Below are positions 35,219 to 44,656 of a stretch of DNA of 64,000 bases, one piece after another; the first letter of the stretch is position 1; the number at the start of each line of letters is the position of its first letter. The stretch spans positions 124,486 to 188,485 of the forward strand of contig JAVSML010024350.1 of NCBI GenBank assembly GCA_038503035.1. Direction: 5' to 3'. The notes under the pieces are model-generated. The model did not search any database, had not been told where the DNA came from, and saw only the letters and a program-made list of their open reading frames with translations. The translations under genes and the position numbers were made by a program. This DNA comes from Crocodylus rhombifer. Lineage: Eukaryota; Chordata; Crocodylia; Crocodylidae.

Positions 35219-36455
35219 GAGAGGGGAGTTCAGGACGCATGGATGCTCCTCAAGGGAGCAATCCTGGATGCACAAGCAAAGTCCATCCGGTCTCGAAGGA
35301 AAGGCAGCAAAAGGGCACAGCAGCCCCCTTGGCTCTCCAGGGAACTGGCGGACCTCCTGCGTCTTAAAAGGAAGACCTACAAAGGATGGAGGACTGGAAC
35401 CGCCACCAAGGAGGAATACTCTGCTTTAGTGCGGACTTGCAGAGAGCAAACCAGGAAAGCCAAGGCTGTGAAGGAACAACAGCTAGCTACAAATATCAAG
35501 GACAATAAAAAGTCTGTTTTTAGATATGTGGGGAGCTGGAAGAAAAACAAGGGCAACAATGGACCCTTGCTAAATCAGACAGCACAACTGACAACTGATG
35601 CCCAGGAAAAAGCAAACTTGCTAAATGGGTGCTTTGCATCAGTTTTCCATCAGCCCCATGGGACAGCCCTGCCCACTGTGGGACAGGGAGGCCCGGGCAA
35701 GGGAGCTTCCTTGCCCTCCGTTGAAGCTGACCTCGTGGAGGAACACCTTGACAGGCCGGATACCTTCAAGTCAGCCGGCCCTGATGGGTTATACCCAACG
35801 GTACTCAGGGAGCTGGCGAGCATCATAGCTCAGCCCCTGGCATGGATCTTCGAGAGCTCCTAGCGCTCTGGTAAAGTGCCGGAGGATTGGAAGAGGGCCA
35901 ATGTGGTGCCTATCTTCAAGAAAGGAAGGAAAGTAGATCCATCAAACTACAGGCCCATCAGCCTGACCTCTGTCCTGGGGAAGGTCTTGGAAACAGTTAT
36001 CAAGGAGGCCATCCTTAACAGACTAGCTGAAGGCAATATCCTGAGGGATACCCAGCATGGGTTCGTTGAGGGTAGGTCTTGCTTGACCAATCTCATTTCC
36101 TTTTATGACCAGGTGACTTATCACCTGGACAAAGGGGAAGAGATCAATGTCATATACCTCGACTTTAAAAAAGCCTTCGTAGCTAAATTGAATAACTGCG
36201 GCCTTGACGTCACCATGATCTGCTGGCTGGGGAACTCGCCCTGCGGCACGACCCAGAGGGTGGTGGTTGATGGAAGTTAATCGTCGTGGTGCGCTGTGAC
36301 CAGTGGGGTCCCACAAGGCTCTGTCCTAGGGCCTTTACTGTTTAACATCTTCATCAGTGATGTGGACATTGGTGTCAGAAGCGACTGGCCAAGTTCACCG
36401 ACGACACCAACTCTGGGGTAAAACATCCACATCTGAGGACAGGATGGCGATCCAG

Positions 36456-37600
36456 AAACTCCCCTCTTGTCAGCACGGAGGCGGAAAAGGATCTTGGAGT
36501 CATCATTGACCCCATGATGAACATGGGCCGGCAGTGTGGGGATGCAGTCAGGAAGGCCAACCGTACCTTGTCATGCATCCACAGATGCATCTCCAGCAGG
36601 TCCAAAGAGGTGATCCCCCCCCTCTATGTGGCACTGGTCAGGCCGCAGCTGGAGTACTGCATCCAGTTCTGGGCGCCGCACTTCAAGAGGGATGTGGACG
36701 GTATCGAGAGGGTCCAGAGGAGGCCACTCGCATGGTCAGGGGCAGCAGGGCAGGCCCTATGAGGAGAGGCGACGGGACCTGAACCTGTTCAGCCTCCAAA
36801 AAAGAAGGCTGAGGGGGATCTGGTGGCCTGTTATAAACTACTGAGGGGGGATCAGCAGGCATTGGGGGAATCACTGTTCCCCCGAGCACCGCCAGGAGTG
36901 ACCAGGAATAACGGTCACAAGCTGGCAAAGGGTAGGTTTAGGCTAGATATCAGGAGGCGCGACTTCACAGTCAGGGCAGCTAGGGTCTGGAACCAACTTG
37001 CAAGAGAAGTGGTGCTGGCTCCTACCCTGGGGGTTTTTAAGAGGAGGTTGGATGAACATCTTGCTGGGGTCGTTTGACCCCAGTACTCTTTCCTGCCATG
37101 ACGGGGGGTCGGACTAGATGATCAGGGGTCAGCAGGGCAGGCCTTATGAGGAGAGGCTACGGGACCTGAACCTGTTTAGCCTCCACAAGAGAAGGTTAAG
37201 GGGGGACCTTGTGGCCTGCTACAAACTGGTCAGGGGGGATCAGCAGGTATTGGGGGAGTCCCTGTTCCCCCGTGCGCTGCCAGGAGTGACCAGGAATAAC
37301 GGTCACAAGCTGGCAGAGGGTAAGTTTAGATTAGATATTAGGAGGCGCTACTTCACAGTCAGGGCGGCTAGGGCCTGGAACCGGCTTCCAGGGGAAGTGG
37401 TGCAGGCTCCTAGCCTGGGGATTTTTAAAAGGAAGTTAGATGAGCACCTTGCCGGGGTCATCTGACCCCGGTGCTCTTTCCTGCCAAGGCAGGGGGTCGG
37501 ACTAGATGATCTACCTAGGTCCCTTCCGACTCTAGCTACTATGAAACTATGAAACTATCTACTCAGGTCCCTTCCGACCCTAGAAACTATGAAACTATAA
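36456..37600 (+). mobile_element. third CR1, nested inside the plus-strand CR1, with repeated 3' ends
   Basis: At 36449-36455 the outer CR1 reads GATCCAG and resumes GATCTGGACAG at 37601; uninterrupted copies (for example near 54150) have these joined by three bases. The inserted element belongs to the 21452 subfamily and contains the last part of RT. Its 3' region is present twice (about 36738-37122 and 37123-37556) and its last 44 bases a third time (37557-37600). Confidence 0.85.
37118..37465 (+). pseudogene. open C-terminal CR1 ORF2 segment
   Basis: 116 codons, uninterrupted: [57 protein letters not shown], ending KLDEHLAGVI. This is the segment that follows the shared one-base deletion in this CR1 subfamily. 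It is still open, which suggests that it was translated in the source element. Confidence 0.7.
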
Positions 37601-38420
37601 GATCTGGACAGACTCATGAAATGGGCGGACAAGAACCTGAGGGTGTTCAACACCGAAAAATGCAAGGTTCTCCATCTTGGGCGGAAAAACCTGCACCAGG
37701 CTTATAGGCTCGGCAGTGCTACGTTGGTTAGCACTACAGATGAAAGGGACTTGGGGGTCATGGTTGACTGCAACATGAACATGAGCCTTCAATGTGATGC
37801 TGCAGCTAGCAAAGCGAGCAAAACGCTGGCTTGCATCCATAGATGGTTCTCAAGCAGAGCCTGGGACGTCATTCTCCCCTTGTACTTTGCCTTGGTGAGG
37901 CCGCAGCTGGAGTACTGCGTCCAGTTTTGGGCTTCACAATTCAAAAAGGATGTAGAGAAGCTTGAGAGGGTGCAGAGGAGAGCCACGCGCATGATCAGAG
38001 GTCAGGAAAACAGACCTTAGGGCAACAGGCTGAGAGCCATGGGACTATTCAACCTGGAAAACTGATCTGGTGGCTACCTGTAAGCTTATCAGAGGTGCTC
38101 ATCAGGATTTGTGGGAATGTCTGTTCACCAGAGCACTCCAAGGGATGACAAGATTGAACAGTCACAAACTCCACTGACCGATTCAGGCTGGACGTAAGAA
38201 AGAACTTCTTCACTGTCCGAGCCCCCAAGGTTTGGAACAGACTGCTGCCAAAGGCGGTTCAAGCACCCACTTTGAATGCCTTCAAGACACTTTTGGATGC
38301 TTATCTTGCTGGGATCCTATGATCCCTGCTGACTTCCTGCCCCTGGGCCAGGGGGCTGGACCCAGTGATCCTCCGGGGTCCCTTCCAGTCCAAAATGTCT
38401 ATGAAATCTATGAAATCATG

Positions 38421-39343
38421 CGCATGGCTCTCCTCTGCACTCTCTCAAACTTCTCCACTTCCTTTTTGAATTGTGGAGTGCAAAACTGGACGCAGTACTC
38501 CAGCTGCGGCCTCACCAAGGCCGAGTACAACGGGAGAATGACGTCCCGGGATTTGCTTGAGAAACATCTATGGATGCGAGCCAGTGTTTTGCTTGCTTTA
38601 CTAGCCGCAGTATCACATTGCAGGCTTATGTTCATCTTGTGGTCAGTCATGACCCCCAAGTCCCCTTCGTCTGTAGTGCTAGCCAGTGTAGCACTGCCAA
38701 GCCTATAAGGATGCTGCAGGTTTTTCCTCCCAAGGTGGAGAACCTTGCATTTTTTGGTGTTAAACATCATCAGGTTCTCATCCGCCCATATCCTGAGCCT
38801 GTCAAGATCTGCCTGGATCGCCCTCCTGTCCTCAGGTGTGGATGCTTTGCCCCAGAGTTTGGTGTCATCGGCGAACTTGGCCAGTCTGCTTCAGACACCA
38901 ATGTCCACATCACTGATGAAGATGTTAAAAAGTAAAGGCCCTAGGACAGAGCCCTGAGGGACCCTGCTGGTCACAGCGCACCACAATGATTGACTTCCGT
39001 CAACCACCACCCTCTGGGTCCTGCCGTCGAGCCAGTTCCCCAGCCAGTGGATCGTGGTGAGGTCGAGGCTGCAGTTAGCCAGTTCTGCCAAGAGGTGACC
39101 ATGGGATACCAGATCGAAGGCTTTTTTAAAGTCAAGAGATACAACTTCAATCTCTTCCCCCTTGTCCAGGTGATAGGTCACCTGGTCATAAAAGGAAATG
39201 AGATTGGTCAAGCAAGACCTGCCCACAACAAACCCGTGCTGGCTATCCCTCAGGATATTGCTGTCAGCTAGCCGGTATACGATGGCCTCCTTGTTAATCG
39301 TTTCCAAGACCTCCCCCAGGTTAGAGGTCAGGTTGATGGTCTG
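38421..39343 (-). mobile_element. host CR1, RT segment (part 2 of 3)
   Basis: It resumes exactly where the piece ending at 35218 stops and runs through RT codons on the minus strand ([51 protein letters not shown]). It is interrupted at 39343 by a solo LTR. Confidence 0.85.
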
Positions 39344-40211
39344 TGTCGCAGGGCACTAAGATGCCTGCTCCTCTTTAAGCAGAGAAGAAACACAAAGGGC
39401 CAGATAAGAGCCCAGGTGTGGGTTGCCATGGCAACTGACTAATGAGGGAACTGGTCGCACCTGCACCTGGCCGAAAGCAGCAGGGCCCTGGGCCCAGATA
39501 ATCCTGGGGCTGCGACCCGGCAGTTCAGTTCCCTGCTGGAAGCCAGAGGGAGGAAGTGCCCAGTGATGTAGCAACCGCCCAATATGCTGCACCAGGGCTA
39601 ATGGGGCTCCATGAGCTCCGCGGCACCCTTGCTCACTAGAGACTTAGTGCTGGGGATGCAGTTCGATGCTTTTAAAGGGGCAGAGCACACCCTTGTCTCT
39701 TGTATTATGTTATAGCCCAGGAGCTTGTGTTTTGTTTGCTGTTCCATAACACTGGTGGTTTGGGTGAGGCTATCTGGGGAAGGAAGAGGCCTCACTGGGG
39801 CCTATGGCACCGTGGGGACCCCGGTGCCAAAGAGGGCACGGAGACAGGGCTGCATAGAGCCCAGTGAGGACAAGGGGCCGAATTATAACAAGGCCTGGGC
39901 AAGACGATGCCAGTACCATCTGTGAGGGTTGGGGTGTGGTAAAGGGGTAGTTGGAGCCATGCATATAGCCCATAAGGCTAGGGTGCCCTGAAACACCCAT
40001 TATAAAACGGGACCCACAAGGGGTCCGGTAACCCACGGGGTCAGAGAGTCCATCAAGCAGTGTCCAAGAGGACTTAAAGGCAGGCTCGCTATTGTCATAT
40101 TTCCATCAAAGACGTGGCAGGAAAGAACTGAGGGTGCCCATTTGGCCAGATTGGCATGGTGAAGGGGTCTTAGGAGATCACAGCCATCCTTAAGGACCCC
40201 GTCCCATGACA
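39344..40211. mobile_element. solo LTR, 868 bp, inserted in the host CR1
   Basis: It begins TGTCGCAGGGCAC and ends CCCATGACA, the TG...CA termini of LTRs, with short TGTC/GACA inverted ends. It is flanked by exact 5-bp duplications GTCTG at 39339-39343 and 40212-40216. The CR1 reading continues across it when it is removed. There is no internal coding sequence. Orientation is unresolved. It was left by an endogenous retrovirus or other LTR element. Confidence 0.75.
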
Positions 40212-40785
40212 GTCTGTAGTTTGCCAGATCCACTTTCCTCCCTCTTTTGAAGGCTGAGATATGATGCTGCCAGCTCTTTGAGTACCCTTGGGTGTAAACC
40301 GTCAGGGCCGGCTGACTTGAAGGTATCCAGCCTGTCAAGGTGTTACTTCATGAGGTCAGCTTTGATGGAGGTCAAGGAATGTCCCTCACCCGGGCCTCCC
40401 TGTCCCGCAGTGGGCAGGGGCCGTCCCATGGGGCTGATGGAAAACTGATGCAAAGTACCCATTTAGCAAGTTTGCTTTTTCCTGGGCATCAGTTGTCAGT
40501 TGTCCCATCTGGTTTAGCAGGGGTCCAATGTTGCCCTTGCTTTTCCTCCAGCTCCCCACATATCTGAAAATGGACTTTTTATTGTCCTTGATATTTGTAG
40601 CTAGCTGTTGTTCCTTCGCAGCTTTGGCTTTCCTGGTTTGCTCTCTGCAGGTCTGGACCAGGGTAGAGTATTCTTCCTTGGTGGCGGTTCCAGTTCTCCA
40701 TCCTTTGTAGGTCTTCCTTTTAAGATGCAGGAGGTCCGCCAGTTCCCTGGAGAGCCAAGGGGGTTGCTGTGTTATTATTTTACAC
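40212..40785 (-). mobile_element. host CR1, 5' segment (part 3 of 3)
   Basis: Minus-strand RT N-terminus and linker: PWLSRELADLLHLKRKTYK, TATKEEYSTLVQTCREQTRK, KDNKKSIFRYVGSWRK. About 75 bp near 40255 are deleted relative to the copy at 54690. It is 5'-truncated at about 40785. Confidence 0.85.
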
Positions 40786-41943
40786 AATTATTGGGGTTCT
40801 GGGAAGCACATGCCAGGCCCAGATGTCATGGCTGCCCAAGCCTTTCCTGCTGGATTAGCCAAAGCTTCATGGGCTCAGATCAATGGTGTTTCACAGGAAA
40901 CGGGAATGGGGATCTCTGTGCTGAAGCACCCACCTGTGAGGAACACAGACCCAAAGACAAGAGACCATCGAGAACTACAAACACCAGCCCCAAGAAGTCT
41001 CAGGCTTCAGGCCACATCCAAAAGCCAGGTGGCCAACATGAGTCCTGAAAGGTCTCACTGAGGAGATCCCCTGCATATCCATCATTTGCTGAAATGGATC
41101 TCATCTTGTGCTAATCTCATTGTTACTTAGCCCGTGGATCCTCCCGACTCACACACTGCACTGTCCAGCTTGCTGTGGTCACAGCGCTCCTTGCAGGATT
41201 CATTCACATCCTCGGGAACTCAACTCTTGATCACATGGAGGTAAAACAAACTGTGCATTTCCCGGTACCAGGAAGGCAGGAGATGGGCCAGGAGGGGGTC
41301 TCCCTCCTGGGTGCTACTGAGTTGCAGAGGGACTTTTCCCCCAGAAATAGTTTCTCTCTAGGGGAAGGATCCTGCTGACACTAGGGAAGAAGTGTGCTTA
41401 CCAGGAACTACTACTCAGTGAATAACGTGCTGCTAATCTCTGGCTTCTCCGGTTGCAAATCCCTGGCCTCCAGCTCTGCCTCAGTAAGATCTTTCACCAT
41501 GAAGGTAGCAGGAAAGTATGTCCTGTTCATCTCTTCTCTGATGTCCTACAGATGTGGGTGCCTTCCAGGGCTATAATCTTCACCACCACCAGCCCTACAC
41601 CACTCCCGGTGAGCACAGGCTCAGGGCTCCCCACAGAGCTGTGGCTGTAGGACAGGTGTCAGGAGCACACTCCCCCGCGGGTTCCCGGTGTGTACTTGCA
41701 TGGTGTTCCTGGACAACCCTGCAGCGCAGGATGGTGCAGCTCAGTGGTCTGAGCTAGCCCAGAGTTCAGGGATGAATGGGATGGGGACAGGGTCTCAAGA
41801 ACAGCTTCTGGGAAACCTTCATGAGGATAGAAATCTGTATCTTAACACTGTTCTTCCTGCATATTGAAATGAGTTGCTGTCTGAGCAGGATATATGCCAG
41901 CTTTCAAGAAGCAGATCTATACCCTCCTTATAGACTTTTTATC

Positions 41944-42010
41944 TTGGGCTTTCAAGCACTTTACACACATTGCTAAAGCCCTGCAGTGTCACTGTGAGAT
42001 AGGTAGCAGT
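41944..42010 (+). mobile_element. ancient MIR/L2-type 3' fragment
   Basis: AAGCACTTTACACACATTGC followed by CACTGTGAGATAGGTAGCA follows the conserved 3' end shared by MIR SINEs and L2 LINEs. The fragment is short, so the call is tentative. Confidence 0.45.
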
Positions 42011-42744
42011 CCTTTAGAGATCACTTCAGCAACCACTGAAGTAGGACCCGTCCTGGGCGGAAACTGGCCGCTGTTTGTCAGCTCCCGGTAACACCTACGC
42101 AATAGTTCATGGCAGGAAGGAAAGAAGTACGCAATACCCAGCTGAATGTAAGGGGGAATATAGAGAGGCAGAGTACAAGGACCTGAATTGAAGAGTGGCT
42201 AACATCCTACTGAAATGTCCTGGCTGGGAGCAAGTGTCAGGGCCATGGACCTATGCCCTGTCAGCTAGATCCCACAGCTCCACAGTGTCCCCTGGCACCA
42301 TGCTAGGGCATTGGATTGGTAAAAAGCAGCCTTTCTGTGTCCTCAGGAGCACCTCCATCCCCAACTAAAGTTGACAAGAAGAGCAATAATTAGAAAGACG
42401 CTTTCACGATCACAACCCTGAATGTCACTCTCCAGCTTGAACAAGTTGTTTTACCTCTTAGGGCCTTTGGTAAAGCAGCTGGTAGGTTGGGAGAAAGTAG
42501 GTAGGAAGGACACAGCTGAGCAGCACCTGCTGCATTACGAACAAGATGCCTGGGAGAAATAAATTACCTGCATCCTGTTAAAAATAGGGAGGAGGTGAGA
42601 CGTCAGCATATCAGAGCATCAGAGTCAGCATGGGAGCGCTGCTGTCTCAACAGAGAAGTATGGCATGGAACAAAGGGGCGAGGCTAATGTTAGTACAGAG
42701 GTTACAGTCTCGAGGAGTGATCTGAAATGGGAGATTTACTGTGT

Positions 42745-42800
42745 CCTTCTTAGGGCAGGGACACTGCCTCTTTTCTGCTTGTACAGCACTAAATACAGAA
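42745..42800 (+). mobile_element. ancient LINE (L2/CR1-clade) 3'-end fragment
   Basis: CTTAGGGCAGGGACACTGCC, then GCTTGTACAGCACTAAATAC is the same order as the tail at 12655. Weak. Confidence 0.35.
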
Positions 42801-43128
42801 GCCGCTCCAGAAATTTGGCCTAATGCCTGTGGTTCCCACTGCTGTCAGAAATGGGCCCACAGGGACCCCAGCAAAATCAAGCAACTTTGAGCTAATTACA
42901 TCCAGTTTCCCAAATTATCACTCAGAGGCAGGAACTTGCCCATTCATGGCTAGGGGAAGCCACATGTGAATTTTCAAGTCAGGGCAATTGCTGATGATCT
43001 ATAAATAAAAAATGGCTGGAATAATTCTCCTTAAACTTTGTAGAAAAAATCCTCCTTAGGCTTCAGAGTAAATACACCAGCCAGCCACTTCCTAGCTCAA
43101 CAAATCTGAAACTCAGATGATCAGGATG

Positions 43129-43320
43129 TTATAAGGAAGCTTTTTCATAGACAATGGGACATTCAAATGGTGGAGAGGGGACTGGCATAGACTTTTCAGA
43201 GGCAAGCCCTCCAAAGAGAACAACAAGGACAACAGTGAGGACAGCGACGATGATGAGGACAAATATGATGAGGAGTGAAAGCACTGGAGTGGTGATGGGT
43301 GCGTGGGCACACAGGTGCAT
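43129..43320 (-). CDS. candidate 63-residue single-pass membrane protein, unsupported by homology
   Basis: A short polar N-terminus (MHLCAHAPITTP) is followed by one long hydrophobic stretch, roughly residues 13-36 (LSLLIIFVLIIVAVLTVVLV), then a basic/acidic switch GGLASEK and a Pro- and Tyr-containing tail ending YEKASL. The ATG context GCACCATGC is good. Against it: the hydrophobic run comes from an imperfect CTCATCATC-type simple sequence, an overlapping frame is open too, no polyadenylation signal is seen downstream, and I recognise no family. Confidence 0.2.
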   Translation of the reverse strand: MHLCAHAPITTPVLSLLIIFVLIIVAVLTVVLVVLFGGLASEKSMPVPSPPFECPIVYEKASL

Positions 43321-43467
43321 GGTGCAAACTAAAATAGTTTAACTAGTAAAGTGTGTTTTAGTCTGTCAAGTGAACCACAGTGGTCATCTGATGGGTTGGT
43401 AGAGGTACAGTTATATATTTGCAAAAAAACCCACCAAAATTAAAAATGATGGATCCTGAGTCCCATG

Positions 43468-43725
43468 TAAAGACAACCACCTCCCTTCATGGTTTTTCCT
43501 TCTCTACAAGCGCCACCGGGCAGGTTCTGCATCTTGCCACAGGGGCATGTAGCAGCAGGTACAACACAGCTGTCTCACTTTTATTGCTGTAGGGTAGAAA
43601 CCAAGCCAAACCACAGGCAGCTGAGATGCTGTGGATCAAAGGACCAAAGGCAGCGAGACTCACAGCACCAGAGGAACTGGGGGTGCAAGAGCCCAGCAAA
43701 GTCCCAGCCAGTTCCTCCAGCTGAT
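43468..43725. repeat. duplicated segment, copy 1 (left part, split by a CR1)
   Basis: From GTAAAGACAACCACCTCCCT onward the sequence matches 49473-49716 almost base for base (shared CACAGGGGCATGTAGCAGC and GATGCTGTGGATCAAAGG). It has a 17-bp insertion near 43672 relative to the second copy. It continues after the CR1 at 44575-44656. Confidence 0.85.
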
Positions 43726-44574
43726 TTCATAGATTTCATCGACATTAGGGCTGGAAGGGACTTTGGAAGATCACTGAGTCCAGCCCCCTGCCCAAAGGGC
43801 AGGAAGTCAGCAGGGATCACAGGATCCCAGCAAGATAAACATCCAGATGTCTTTTGAAGGCGTTCAAAGTGAGTGCTTGAACCACCTCCAGTGGTAGTCT
43901 CTTCCAAACTTTAGGGGCTCGGACAGTAAAGAAGTTCTTCCTTATGTCCAGCCTGAATCGGTTGCAGAGGATTTTGTGGCCTGGCCATTCAATCTTGTCT
44001 TTCCTTGGGGTGCTCTAGTGAACAGTCGTTCCCACAGATCCTGGTGGTCACCCCTGATAAACTTATAGGTGGCCACCAGATCACCCCTGAGCCTGCACTT
44101 TTCCAGGCTGACGAGTCCCATGGCTCTCAGCCTGTTGTTGTAAGGTCTGTTTTCCTGACCTCTGATCATGCACGTGGCTCTCCTCTGCACCCTCTCAAGC
44201 TTCTCCACATCCTTTTTGAATTGCGGAGCCCAAAACTGGACGCAGTACTCCAGCTGCGGCCTCACCAAGGCCGAGTACAAGGGGAGAATGACGTCGTGGG
44301 ATTTGCTTGGGAAGCATCTATGGATGCAAGCCAGCCTTTTGCTCGCTTTACTGGCAGCAGTATCACATTGCAGGCTCATGTTCATCTTGTGGTCAGTCCT
44401 GACCCCAAGTCCCTTTTGTCCGTAGTGCTAGCCAGCGTAGCACTGCCGAGCCTATAAGGATGCTGCAGGTTTTTCCTCCCAAGGTGGAGAACCTTGCATT
44501 TTTCAGTGTTAAACACCATCAGGTTCTCGTCCGCCCATTTGCTGAGCCAGTCCAGGTCGGCCTGGATTGCCCGC
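43726..44574 (-). mobile_element. CR1 inserted in a duplicated segment
   Basis: Minus-strand, 5'-truncated CR1. The tail TTCATAGATTTCAT is on the left and RT C-terminal codons follow (ASKRLACIHRCF, LVRPQLEYCVQFWAPQFKKD). CTGAT occurs on both sides (43721-43725 and 44575-44579), and only once at the corresponding place in the second copy of the segment (49712-49716), so it is the target duplication. Confidence 0.88.
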
Positions 44575-44656
44575 CTGATGTGTCTGGAGCAGTGGAGAAA
44601 TGGAGAAGGAGAAGGGCAGCACTGGGGAAACAGTGCCTCGTGGGTGGAGAGGAGAA
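44575..44656. repeat. duplicated segment, copy 1 (right part)
   Basis: CTGATGTGTCTGGAGCAG, then GAAACAGTGCCTCGTGGG match 49712-49790. Identity ends at GGAGAGGAGAA. Confidence 0.85.

Larger units (their letters stand above)
35219..38414 (+). mobile_element. plus-strand CR1 inserted in the host CR1, itself split at 36456-37600
   Basis: It starts in the linker upstream of RT (GCATGGATGCTCCTCAAGGG) and ends CTATGAAATCTATGAA. ATCATG occurs on both sides (35213-35218 and 38415-38420), consistent with a 5-6-bp target duplication. The RT frame is broken: TAG at 35861 replaces a Trp codon, and a deletion follows KKAF at about 36178. Coding motifs include FKSAGPDGLYPTVLREL and YRPISLTSVLGKVLETVI. Confidence 0.85.
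40786..43467. other. intergenic DNA, mostly unrecognised
   Basis: It holds two ancient repeat tails (41944, 42745) and a candidate small membrane-protein frame (43129-43320, minus). An exon-like stretch at 41553-41610 was considered and rejected. Otherwise nothing is supported. Confidence 0.55.

Noticed and set aside
36738..37600. Repeated block that could be taken for a CRISPR-like or satellite array.
   Set aside because: The units are CR1 3' ends with coding sequence; there are only two long units and one short one, and there are no spacers.
41553..41610. Exon-like stretch on the plus strand: acceptor TCCTACAG, reading VGAFQGYNLHHHQPYTTP, donor GGTGAGC.
   Set aside because: Splice signals are plausible, but the peptide matches nothing I recognise, there are no companion exons nearby, and an isolated 58-base open stretch is expected by chance.
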